Shown: piece by piece, positions 1-11,843 of the stretch
Layout: the number at the start of each line of letters is the position of its first letter
How positions within the stretch are numbered: position 1 is the stretch's first letter
From: Tribonema minus
Lineage: Eukaryota > Sar > Xanthophyceae > Tribonematales > Tribonemataceae
Assembly (NCBI GenBank): GCA_017506865.1
Contig: JAFCMP010000014.1
Span: 186,001-250,000 of the forward strand
Length of the DNA stretch: 64,000 nt
Reading direction: 5' to 3'
Notes under the pieces: generated by a model
Seen by the model: only the letters and a program-made list of their open reading frames with translations
Databases searched by the model: none
Told to the model about the DNA's origin: nothing
Position numbers and translations under genes: made by a program

Positions 1-1047
1 GGCCTGACAAAGTAACGGTCTGCAGGCGTTGAACATGGGGATGCTCTGCAGGTGTCAAGCAACACTGCTGCTGCATACCGTTGTGCAACCGCAGTGAAAT
101 CGTCAACAGGCAAGGAGGAGGGATGACAAAGCCCCAACACGGTGGGCTGCAAGATGCCTCAATGAACGCCACTGGTGAAGCATAAGTCAGGCGTTGTCAA
201 CAAGGCACCACAGAGGTTTGTGGTACTTCATCGCATTGTGAAGCATGTGTACAATGACACAGGGACTTGAACTGCTGGGGGACTAGCAGCTCCAACGACA
301 TTTGTGATGCCAAGCAGGGTGGCATAGGATGCAGTCATGATGCAATGCTTAAGATGTTCAAAAAGTATTACTCATGCCGTAGGAAAGCGACCCAGTCTTG
401 CCATGCATGCTCTCGTTATGTCACCTTCATGTGAACAGCTGCAGCCATGTACGCCATGCAGACAGACAGACACAACGGCGCAGACAACTGATTGTGTGGC
501 AACGCACGTGCCGCTGCAAGTACTATTGAGGCAAGTGCATGTGAGTTCTTCTCTGGGACGCACAAACACACCACAACATCGACATCACGGCTGTAAACGA
601 CTCAAAAACCACACCCCTAGCCCTGCGCTAAATGGCACACGTCAAAAAAGGCATGCCGCATGCCCTCAAAAGTGCAGTAGTGCAGTGCAACGTTTGCCTG
701 CCGAGCTGAGACCAGTGGTCGCGTGTACCGGCTGACTGCCACTGCCGCTCTCTCCCGCCTTAAGCTAAATCAGACGCGAGCCTATGGCCAGTGCGCGCTA
801 GAGCAGCACTGTCTGTATGTGATGAAATTACATGATGGCTAGCAGTGAATGGAGGCGGTCACACCCAGGCCGCTAATCAGTGTATGTGAGCTGCAAAATT
901 GCCCGACTGAAGGTTTTGCGCGCCGCGCTGCGCTGCCGCCAGCGCCGCCGCCGCCGCCGCCGCCGCCACCGCCTCAGCTCTCCAAGCCACCGCGCGCTGT
1001 CGATCGCGCCTCCGAGCGCGACGTCTCACGCGCCGGTGCTGCGCCCC
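1..1047. other. 3' flank of GT2 copy A, no gene recognised
   Basis: This stretch lies downstream of the stop codon of the minus-strand GT2 gene. It contains a plus-strand open frame at 337-735 of skewed composition (His/Gln/Cys rich) that matches no family I recognise and shows no splice or domain support. From about 930 the sequence becomes GCC-repeat rich, which merges into the low-complexity C-terminal tail of copy A. I see no RNA gene or mobile element here. Confidence 0.5.
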
Positions 1048-4000
1048 TCAGTGCTGCCGCGCGGAGGGCGCGCCGCTGCCGCCGCTGCGGCTGCTGCCGC
1101 GCTCGCTGTCGCCGCGACCGCCGCCGCCGCCGCCGCTGCCGCTGCTGCTGCTGCGGTCGGTGCTCTGCACGCCGCTGCTGACCGTGCGCGAGCCGACGGT
1201 CGTCGCCGCCTCCACATCGTAGAATGGCGCCGCCGCCGCCGCCGCCGCCGCTGCCGCCGCCGCTGCCGCGTCGCCCGCCTTCCACAGCTCCGGCGACAGC
1301 GGCGGGAACGTGTTCATGGGCGTATTGGGCAGCTCCTGCAGCGCGGGGACGTGGGCGTTGGCGCAGCGCAGCGTGGCGCGCGCTTCGCGGCGCGCGCGGC
1401 GCCAGCCGTAGAGCACCATGCGCGGCGGGCCCGAGATCATCACCCAGAGGAAGACAGTCCAGCCGATGGAGAAGTAGAGGAGTTTGGGCTGGAAGCTGGA
1501 CGTCCAGAACTGCGTAAAGACGCCTTCGTCGGCGAGGATCTCGAGCACGGCCTTGGCCATCGCGCAGCCGCTGAGGAGGTAGACGAACACGTGCGGCGCG
1601 GCGTGGTAGAGGTTGGCTTTGAGGTCGAAGGAGACGTCCTTGCTCGTGACGGCGAAGCCCATCTCGACGCCGCAGAAGCCAATGAGGATCGCGCGGATGA
1701 GCGTCATGAAGACGGTGAAGTTGTCCTGCAGCGCGCGCAGGTAGTCGCGCCAGCACAGACGCCACCCCGCCAGGTACTGCATCACCATCATGAGCCCGAC
1801 CGCCGTGCCGCCGAACTCCAGGTACTCCTCGAAGGACACGGGGCCGAAGGAGATGGACGCGCCGGCAAGGATCGTGCTGTACATGATGACCCCCATCGCG
1901 CACACGGGGATGATGTAGAGGATGCCGACCGTGGACCAGAAGTAGAGCCAGCGCGCGCGCAGGTGCAGGCCCTTGGTGAAGAGCGGGTTGCCCGCGCGCA
2001 CGATCTGGATCGCGCCGACCGCCCAGCGCAGGCGCTGGACCTGCACGAGAAGGGTAGGTACAGGTATGGTTAGTGAGTAGGGTAGGTAGGTATGGGTAGT
2101 GATGCGTCAGCGCTCAGCGTGTGCATGATGGGGGGGGGGGGGGGGGCTGTGAGTAGGGGTAGGTAGGGTATGGTATGTGAGTGGGGTAGGTAGGGTATGG
2201 GTAGTGAGTGGGTAGGTAGGTATAGGGGGGGGTGGCACCGGGGATATCAGCGATGTGTCACGGCTCAGCGAAAGAGGGTGGCGTGAGGGGCGCAGGCGGC
2301 AAGCGCGCAGCAGATGCTGGCCGAGCCAGCGGCAAGCTGAACGCGTGGTTCTAGTACGAGAGGCACAGCGGCACTGATGGCGCGCTGGTGCGCAGGCGTG
2401 TATGGTCGCAACACACCCCCGCAAGCATGGTCGATGGCGCTTACTGCGCCCTACTGCAACTAGGTTCAAACTTGAAGTAGCATCAACATGATGAATCACA
2501 TAATGCAAGTGACGCACCATGAGCTCCTTGGGCAACGCGCCGCGCGGTCATGCAAACAAGTACTTGAACTTGAAGTGCAGTTCGCGACGACTCACCATGA
2601 AGGCGTTGAGCTCCTTGGGCGAGACGCCGCGCGTCATGCGCTGCAGGAAGTACTTGCACGTGTAGCCGTGCGCGCACAGGTTGAGCGACGTCTTGAAGTC
2701 CTCCGTGATGGACCCAGTGGAGAACCCCCCGACCTTCACCAGCGCGTGGCGGTTGAAGGTGACGCCGGTGCCGCAGCACGGCGTGCAGCCCGCGCCGTCC
2801 CACCCCGACAGCTGGCACTCGTAGAAGAACGCATACGACTGGCCCAGCAGGTCCTTGCTGTCCAGGTTGTAGAACGCCTGGGCGGTTACACAGAGCGAAA
2901 CGGCAAAGCGTCAGTGTCAGTTCCATGCAGCGGGGGCGCAGGTTTGAACAGGCCGATTACTGGGACGAGACTCTGCCGACGTATGCAGAAGTTGAGCTTG
3001 AAGTTCAACCTCCAATATCAGCGCTCCAACTACAACCTTCAACTTCAGCGCGCGCGCGCGACGGACGCACCTGCGGCGTCTGCAGCAGCCCCACGGTGTT
3101 GTCAAACTCGGCGCGCCGGCGCCCGCCCTCGACGTTGACGTCGCGGCGCGGCTTGGTGTAGAAGAACGGCGCCACGGTGCGCGCCATGCACGGCTCCGGC
3201 AGCATGTCGCAATCCAGGATGATGATGAGCTGGCCGCTGGAGCCCTCTTTGAGGATGACGTTGTTGAGGTTGCCGGCCTTGGCGTGGTGGGGGACGCCCG
3301 GAGTCTTGGTGCGCGCGACGTAGCGCGTGGACATGGCGCCCCGGTACATGAGCGCGTTGAGCTCCACCATCTCGCGCATGTCGGCGGACTGTTGCGAGGG
3401 CGAGGGGGCGGAAAGGGGAGGGGGGGGGGGAATGAGGGGGGGGAGGGGGTCAGCGGCGGCGCAGTAGCGGCTGTGCGCAACATGGCAGTTGGCCGTGAAG
3501 CAGCTGCCGCTTTGCGTGTGCGCGGCGCTGCGGTCGGGTTCTGCGCTAGGCAGTGCTGCCGATTTGTCTGCTGGACGTGAGCAGACGGATGAGACCTAGG
3601 GCAGGGCGGGGATGGTATGTACGAGCAGGCGCGTAGGCAGGGTATGTGTAAATGTAAGCGCTGCGCGGTCTCGCGTGCGACACTGACGCGGACGCAGGCG
3701 ACGTGTGCGACCAGCGGCAGGCACACCCAGCAGCAAGCGAGCGCACGGCGCGAGCACCACGTTGCGCAGTGAGACCAATGAGCGCGCACCTTGCCGTCGT
3801 CGCACACCCAGATGGTGATCTTGTACGCGGGGTAGTCCATGTCATAGCACGCCTTGAGCGTCATCTCGACGATCTCCGTGGGCTCGCTGTAGCACGGGAT
3901 CATGATGTCGACGGTGGGGAGGTCCTCATCGCGCAGGCCGAGCTGCGCCTGCGTCACGCGCTTGCGGAACTTGAGGTTCCACATCCACACCCAGTGCGTC

Positions 4001-4911
4001 ATGCCGAACAGGAATGAGACCGCCTCGGAGACGATGAAGGTCCACGCGCATGCGTCCTGCCACCACACGCCGCTGCGCGGGTAGTTGGCGGCGCGCCAGT
4101 AGATGAAGTACGCGATCAGCGCGCTGAGCGGCGGCATGAGGGCGCGCATCGCGTACGTGTACCACGGCGTCACGAAGTCCTCGTCCTCGGTGGAGCCCCA
4201 CGCGGCGACCTCCTGCGTGGCGGCGTCGACAATTGGTATTTGCTCCTGCAGAGCACTGCGCGCGCGCGAGACGTGCGCGGACGCGTACGCGCTGCTGCTG
4301 CAGCGCGACTGCAGGCGCAGCGTCGTCGCGACGGGCGACGTCAGGCTGAAGAAGATCTCGTTGGCGGGCAGGAACTTGGGGGGGTGGCTGATGCCGAGGC
4401 CCTCTGCGTCGAACGCGTCGCGCCCCTCCTCGCGCAGCACCGTGCCGTGGGTGCCCTCGCTGGGGACGGGCGACGCTGGAGCCCACTCATGGGAGGCCTG
4501 GGTGTCGTCGGCGTCGTCGTGTTCTGCCGACTGAGGCGTCAGGGTTACCTGTTGGTCACTGCTGTTGATCGCCGCCGCGGGCGGGGCCTCTGGTGCTGCT
4601 GCAGCAGCCTCCGCTGCTGCTTCCGCTGCCCCAGCTCGGTGCGATTGCATGGGTGAGCCGAAGAAGCGCCGAACGCGATTTGAGACAGGCGTGGCGTCTT
4701 GACTTTGAGGCGCGGCTTGTGCTGTTGCATGTTCTGTGCGCGCCATCCTCCTGCTTGCGATAGACTCGTCGTAGGAGGACAGCGAGGATATCGTGTTATT
4801 CGTATCGAAGGGCTGCCCTATATACTGCTCGGACTCCGCCGTCAGCACTTGTTGCGCATATTGCCGTGCTGTTTCGTCAAGTCGCTGCTGTTCTTGTGCA
4901 GGCTGCTGCAT
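1048..4911 (-). CDS. Cellulose-synthase-like family 2 glycosyltransferase, copy A
   Basis: Four exons, all joined in phase 0: 4911-3790, 3388-3071, 2877-2596, 2040-1048; 903-904 aa. The protein has a disordered N-terminus, two membrane helices (about residues 254-310), then a processive GT2 catalytic domain. The expected landmarks are all present: CDDGK (371-372 are the first Asp pair), DCD (433-435), the acceptor-site TED inside GSITEDF (538-540) and QRLRW (576-580), the Q-x-x-R-W signature of cellulose, chitin and hyaluronan synthases. Several C-terminal membrane helices follow, then a poly-Ala/Ser/Gly tail. By family it should polymerise a beta-linked glycan from a UDP-sugar at a membrane; the product cannot be read from sequence. 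Copy B (28948-33648) shares all three intron positions and most catalytic sequence, and has about 80 extra residues in the N-terminal region. The start was chosen because MQQP aligns with copy B MQQA. Confidence 0.88.
2041..2595 (-). repeat. Intron 3 of copy A: decayed exon-3 end copy plus pentanucleotide-like repeats
   Basis: Two repeat types occupy this intron. At 2511-2566 there is a degraded copy of the end of exon 3 (the CCCAAGGAGCTC..ATG block) followed by an intact GTGCGT donor, 78 bp beyond the real donor. Nearer the acceptor, the sense strand carries many variants of a ctaccctactcactaac unit and a 17-nt C tract (2130-2146). The same unit fills the end of intron 3 in copy B, together with a shared block containing catcatgcacacgct, so the intron was duplicated along with the gene. 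Confidence 0.8.
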
Positions 4912-5888
4912 GACTGCTGCCGGCTGGTTGGCGCTGCCTGCTCCTGCTCTGCTTTCCCCCTTGGAAGGCTTCGATCGATCTGTAGTGGCTACTTGCTCCT
5001 GCTGAATCCGACCGCAGACAGCGACAATCCGCGCAAGGTGCTACGCACTAAATCCAAACTTCCGTCTGCGCCAGTATCGTTAGGCTCTGCGTTGTGAGAG
5101 CTTCAGGTCAAGAGTAATGCAGAGCAAGGCAAGTTCTTTGGAAATATCTCGCTTCAGAAAAATTCTCTAATCTCAAAGCTGCTCTGAGCCTCTGGCTCCG
5201 GATCCGGAGCTGAAGCAATGCCGCCAGTGCCAGTGGAGCCATGCGCTGGCGCTGCCCCTCTCGGGAACACAACGGCAACCTCCTAAGTTTGCAAGTGTCG
5301 CACGATGCGACGGTTGTTGAAGCGTTGTGGTCAACCTCTCAAACCGGAAGCACGTTGACCGGCCCTGTCAAGTGTTGACTGAGAGCCTGCTCTATGACGA
5401 TGTCACAAGGCGCGGCGCCCGGCATCAGTCTGACTCAACAGCATGGGCACAGTCCATGTTGCACAGCACCGCGCCCATGGTGCACAGGATGAAGTTTCAA
5501 TTTGTACATGCGAAGACAGACGGCACAGAAGGCAACATCAGGACATGGTGTGGTGTCTTATTCACTGACAGTGGGACAAAGTCACGATGGTGGCCCACCA
5601 TTACCACCGCGCGAGCGCAAAACATGTTGCAACCGATCTGATCGACTGCTGGTGCTGGCTGAGAGAGATCTACACGCAGACGCACACCAGACAACGAATT
5701 TGGCATGACCGCACACCACACAGTCAGGCCCCGTGCACGCAGAGCACGGAATTTGCCCTCACACATGCACACTAACACACCTACTCAGAGCGAACCAGCG
5801 GGCACGACGTCGTGAAAAAACGCACGCGGCGCGGGCACGGCTGCAGCAGCGGCTGCTGCCGAGCGCTTTGTCAATCACGCTCGCGCTG
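4912..5888. other. Spacer between GT2 copy A start and VPS50 3' end
   Basis: This 977-bp stretch holds the upstream region of copy A and the 3' flank of VPS50, both on the minus strand. Open frames in it have no family resemblance. No clear TATA box or tRNA is visible. It does not resemble the 250 bp upstream of copy B, so the two GT2 copies appear to have different promoters. Confidence 0.5.
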
Positions 5889-8800
5889 TCATTCGCCGAC
5901 GGAGTCGCTGCTCGTCTCGCGCGCCATCGGCGCCAGCCGCGTGCCGCCGCCGTTGCCGTTGGGCGGCCGCAGCGGCGGCGGCGGCATGAGCCCCTGCGGC
6001 GCGCCGTCGCGCGGCGGCTGCTGCGGTGGCAGCGCGCCGGGGGCACCCCCTGGAGGCGGCTTCGCGCGCGTCATGGAGAACGACGTCGGCAGGTGGCCAA
6101 ACTTCTTGAGCGTGGAGGCCATGGACGCGACGCCGCCGCTGCTGCCGCCGCCGGCGTCGCCGATGCTGCCGCCGGCGCTGCCGTGGTGGCTGCCGCCGGC
6201 GCTGCCGCCGGCGCCGCCGACTGCGCCGCCGCCGCCGCCGCCGCCGTGCGCGCTTCCGGTGCTGCCGGTGCCCGCGGGGTGCTGCGGCATGGTGCCACTG
6301 CTGCTGCCATTGGATCTGTAGTCGCTGCGGCCCATGAGCGAGTTGAATGCGCCGGTGGCGGCCTTGGCTGCTGCCGACGTGGCTTCGCCGCCGACGCCGG
6401 CGGCCGCTGCGACGGCGGCGCCCGCCCAGTTGCCGGCGCTGCTGCCGCTGCCGCCTGCAGGCAGAGACGCGGGACAGAGGATATGTCACCGTAGTTGAGA
6501 AACGTGTTTGGTGGCACGAAAGGCGGCGGCGCCACATTGTGCGAATGGCAACCCACCCTTGGGGTATGTGTGCTCTGTTTAGGAGCAGCTTCTCTGAAAG
6601 CTCCCCAGTCCCACGTGCAAGCACGAGCGTGCCCGGCAGGGCATGTGCTTGAGAGTGTGTTTCATGCATCTTTGCTAGGAGAGATGGCCCAGTGCGAGCG
6701 CTGCAACGCATGCTGTGTGCGCCCCGGTGTTGTCGATGCAACATCAACGTATCCCGCGACAGCAACGTACAACTATGTAAAGCTTCGCGTTGATGCATCT
6801 CGCGACACTAATGGGCTTTGTCGTACAGGCACCGAGCTGCGTCGCATCGCCAACACCTGGGCACGCTGCTGGTGACTGCTGAAATTTGCACGGGGGCGCA
6901 GCGCCGCGCGCGTGCCGCCGAACCCCCCCCTTCTGACAAGGCGCAGGATTGTGGCATGGTCTGCGGATGCCACCGTCACGCAGACTGTGCCCCACTGCAA
7001 TGGTTCCCGTGCCCGCAGTGCTGCCAACGCTACACCCGAACGGCGCTGGTGCACCCAGGGCCTGTGAGAGCGCACGGTTGCAACCCCATGGCAACTGCAC
7101 AGGCGCCACATAGCATCGATTTGGCTCGCGTTGGAGCACAGCAGCCCCGCGCCCATCTCTCATGCCCTGTTTCCGTACAGCGTTGAGTACACTAGCGCGC
7201 TGAGCAGTGTGGCACCAGCGAGCCCGCTCAGCAAGCCCGGCCACGGCCGGCGGCGCAGCACCACAGCATCGGTCGCAGAGACAACTCCCCCCCCCCCCCC
7301 ACCTCAACAGCCGCAGGCCCCCCACACACAACCGCAGGTGCGTGCAGGGGGTGCCGCAACCGCTAGCAAAGACGACATTCAGAGCTCTTGAGGTTTCGTG
7401 AGAACCAGCACTCACCCATGGAGCCGCCGCCGCCGCCGCCGGCGCCGCCCGGCGACAGCGGCTGCCCCTGCGGCGGCGGCGCGAGCGCGCCCGACGCCGA
7501 CTTGGGCATCGTCGCGGGGCCCACGGCCCACTGGCGGTAGGGCGCGTACAGGCCCTCCACGCGCTCCACCGCGCGCCCGACCTTGCGCTTCTGCATGAGG
7601 CCTGCGGCGGCGGCGGCGGCAGCGGCGGCGGGGGGCGGAGGGGGCGGCGGGGAAGAGGAACAGCGGCGTGAGGCGGCGGAGCGGCGGCGGCGTGCACCGG
7701 GTCAGGGCGCGTGGTGAAGGGATGTTGCGCTACAACGAGGCACGCGCGCGTGCACGAGGCGTCTCGCGGCGCGTCGCTGGCAGAGTGCCGGGCCAGCATG
7801 GAGCGCACGCATGCGGTCGCTCGAACGAGCGTCAGCGCACTGAGCACCGATGCTGCAGCTGCCGCCGCTGATGCGCGGCTTTCGCACGATGGCTGGGGGG
7901 GGTTTGCCACTCACAGCGTGAGGCAGGTGCTTGCAGCAGAAGTCGGAGGGAGGGGGCGTGGGCTGCTGCTGCTGCTGCTGCTGCCAGCGTCAAGTCCCAT
8001 GCACAGCCGCGCTGCGGTACCATGCTCATGAAATGTATGCAACCACCATGGTGCGCAAATCCTCAACAACCACCTTAAATGCACAGCGATCACTGCAAGG
8101 GCCACCTCATGACACCTCATAGGCAGCAGCAGCAGAGCTCCTCAGCCGCTATGCGCACGCGTTCCAAGGACGTCCGAGCCTTAGGGTTCGGGTTAGAATG
8201 GGGTGAGAGCAATCCGAACCCTCATGGCGACTTGCGGAGCACGGTCTGCCTGAGCAACCAAATGGCTTAGCCCTGACCGCAACCCTAACCCTAGATGCTG
8301 CACCCGCTTGGGAGAGCATGCGGCCTCGACACAGTGAGATGTACGTGCAACAGATGACGCTTCGATTAGGTGTCTCGAACGCGCAAAGGCGCCACGCCCT
8401 AGTGGCCCTTAGCCTATCAACGCACCTGTGCCGCCGCCCGTGACGAGCGCGACCATGTGGTGCCTGTGGTACTGCGGCCAGTTCTGCTCCACCCACCGCA
8501 TGAGATCGTCCTCCAGGTAGAATGCGTTGATCTGCAGCGGGCGTTTAGCGAGGGACGGGAGCGAGGGGAGGGGGGGGGTGTAAGCACTGCGATGACATTC
8601 AACGAGGGAGGGGGGGGGGGGGGGGGGGGGGGGGAGGGACCAGCACATGCAGCAATCGCGCGCTTGGCAGGCGCGTGCGCAACCATGTGCGCAGAGCATT
8701 GATTGTGCTGCGAGCCTCGCTTGTGCTTCAGCGGAGGCAAAGTGCGCTGGCGCCGGATGGCAAGAGAGATGGGCAAGGTGGGCGGCAGCAGGGCCCCCCC

Positions 8801-10084
8801 GCCGCGAGTGGCACTGCAACCGCTGGCGCCGGCGTTGCGTCCACGTGCAAAGGCATGGCACTGAGCATATTTGAGGACGCATTGCGGCTCCAGGCTGCAA
8901 GCACGGCGCACGCCGGCGTCTTTCACAGTAGTCCAGCCACAAATTCATGAGTGCATGCGCGACACAACGGCGCAATGCGCGGAGCAATGCCGCATACGCA
9001 GTGAAGCGCCCCCCCGGGCGGCGGCGCGCACACGCGCACAGGCAGCGCCGGGCAGCGGAGCCAGCGCAAAGCATCAGAGCCCAAGGTGCAGGCCACACTA
9101 CACCGCACGCCGCCGTTGAACAATAGCCCCAAGACAGAGCCGCGTCGTGCGCTGCTGCGCACTCACCCAGCCAAAGACGTACGCGTGCGAGCGCGCGGGC
9201 GCCGCGGCGCCGCGCAGCGGGCGTATCGCGTCGAGCTCCGCGCTGAGCTCCTGCAGGTCCATGCACATGAGCGCGCGACCCTCCGTCGTGCAGCGGCGCC
9301 CGCGCGCGTAGCCCTCCACCAGCGCGTCTAGGATGGCCTGCGCGCAGCAGCGGCGGCGGCGGCAGCAGCGCGGGGTGCGTGTGACGTTGAGCGGCGCGGT
9401 GCGATGCAGCTGCTGCGTGCGCGCGAACGCGCGCGCCGTGTATTTGAGGCGGTGCTGTCGCGAGCGCTGCGCAAAGCTAGAGCGCCCTGGAGCACGACTA
9501 CATGATCGCGAAAGTTGGGCGGTGGGCACGGCGGCGGCGCGCCGCGCCATATGCGCGTTTTCTGTGCCATCAGGCGCCGACTTCGGCGCTGCGCATGGCA
9601 GCGCTGCGGCGATGGCTGGGGCGCTCGCAGACTGCGCTGCCCTACACGCAGCGCAGGGCAGCGCAAGCCAGGGGGGCGTGACACGGCGTCGCGCGCCGGC
9701 GCGCACGCGCACTGAGAGCACGCGGCGACAGCCTCAGGCGCTCGTTTGGAAGCAGCAACCCAGAGCGAGCTGGCACGAGTGCGCGGTGGTCCACTGCTCC
9801 ACATCACATGCCTGCTGGCGCGCCGCCTCCATCCGTGCCGCAACACCAACCGCGCGCGCCACCCAGCTGTTCCACACCGCCCCCCGAGTACCCCTCCCCC
9901 CCTCCCCACCGCGCGCAGCGCCGCGCACCGACGCAAAGCAGCAAGCAGCGATGCCCCCTATGACCCATCCAGCAGCACACGGCAGTCTATACCTGCCCCC
10001 AACCCTAAGCGTGCGTGCGAGTGCCCCCGCGCACCTGAATACACTCCCGGTACAGCACCGGGCGCGCCGCGGCGGGCAGCGGCA

Positions 10085-10115
<31 letters not shown>

Positions 10116-11812
10116 AGCGGCGCGCGGCGAGCCCGGCGGCGACGGCGGCGCGCGCGGCAGCGGTCCGTCCGGCGCCAGCAGCGCGTAAACGCGCTCCGCG
10201 CGCGCCGCGCACGCCTTGACGTAGTCGCTGGACTCGGTGCGCAGCGCAGTGAGCGCCCAGGGCGTCGCCTCGACAGCGGCGACGAGGCGGTCCTGCGCCG
10301 CGAGCAGCGCGCCCGCGCAGCGGTAGACGAAGCGCCGCAGCTGCAGCGCGGCGCGCGCGGTCGCGGCGACGTGCGCGGCCGCCCTGGCGCATGGCGCGGG
10401 CAGATCCGCATGGTGAGTGACAGAGTGAGAGAGTGGAGTGAACACGGCGCCGCGGCTGCCACGGAGACAGCTTGCAGCGCGCTTTCCAAGGACATGAGAT
10501 CAAGAGGCAGACAAGCGCGCCTGCGAGCATTCCTGGCAAGCTGCAGCTCGCTGAGCAACTATGCATAACTTTGCCTCGCACCACATTCACCGCGCTAGCA
10601 GCCACCGCAGCGCGCTCCCTCACCTCGCGCGCTCGTGCGGCGGCAGCAGGCGGTGCGCGTCCGCGTGCCGTTGCGCCGCCGCGAGGACCTGCACGACAAA
10701 CAGGCACGACTCCGCGGCGACGGCGCGCTCCGGCGCGGCGCACGCGTCGTCGCCCGCACGCGCGACGCACTCCGGCGGCGGCAGCACCGCGCGCGGCACC
10801 GGCGGCGGCATCGCCATGCCTGCCATCGCCGCCATCGCGCTGCTGCCCGGCGGCAGCGGCTTGTGCGGCAGCAGCGCCTCGACGAGCGAGTTGGACGGCC
10901 CGCCGAGCGAGCCCTCGCGCGCGGGGCTGCCGCCGCCGCCGCGCTCCGCGCCGCGCTGCGGCGACGGCGACGCGGACGACACGCCGGAGTTGCCGCCGCC
11001 CATGGGGCTCGTCGTGTTGGACGCGCGGCGCCGCGGCGGCGTGGGCGCCGTGCCGCTGCTGCTGGCGTACGCGGAGGAGGACTGCGGGGAGTAGGCGGCG
11101 CCGGCGGCGGAGGCGGCGCGCGGCGCGCCCGACAAGAGCGGCGGCGACAGCGGCGGTGACGACATCGCGGCGGCGGCGGCCTGCGGCGCGAGCGCGGCGC
11201 GCACGCGCTGCATGAAGTCCTTGAGGTCGACAAACTCCTCCTGCTCGGAGACGAGCGGCATGTGGCGCTCCTCGCCGACGCCGTACAGGCCCGCGACGCG
11301 CGCGGGCGGCGCAAAGAGCGTGAAGACGCAGTACAGGTACAGGTCCGCAAGGCCGCACAGGCCGCGGAACGCGTCGCCCGCGACGGGGCGCAGCAGCGTC
11401 ATCATCTGCAGGTAGTGCCCCGTGTAGCGCGCGATGCCGTTCAGCGCCGCCTGCGTCACGACCCACTTGCTGCCGTAGCGGTCCACCTCCTCTGGCGTCG
11501 CCGCCGCCGCCGCCGCCGCTGCCGCCGCCACGTCCTTGTCCTCCGCCGCCGCTGCGGCCGCCGCCGCCGCCGCCGCCGCGGCGTCGTCGATGAGCGCCCC
11601 CGGCTCCGCCGCGGCGCGCGACGCGTCGGCGGCGCTCATCTGGAAGGGGTTGCCGCGGGTGCCCCACTCCATGAGCAGCGACGGCGGCGACGTGCCGCCG
11701 CTGATCGCGTCTTTTATGGCGCGCGCGACGTCCGCGTAGCGGTGGCTGATGCCGCGGTAGGCGCCGCCCGCCGCGCAGAAGCGCCGCGCCGCCGCTGCCA
11801 CGAGGCCCGCCA

Positions 11813-11843
<31 letters not shown>

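Noticed and set aside
337-735. Plus-strand open frame of 132 codons near the left edge
   Set aside because: Composition is that of random GC-rich sequence, with no domain, signal peptide or splice context.
880-2073. Long plus-strand open frame rich in Arg and Ala
   Set aside because: It is antisense to exon 4 of GT2 copy A, which has full family conservation; the frame is open because of GC-rich codon structure.
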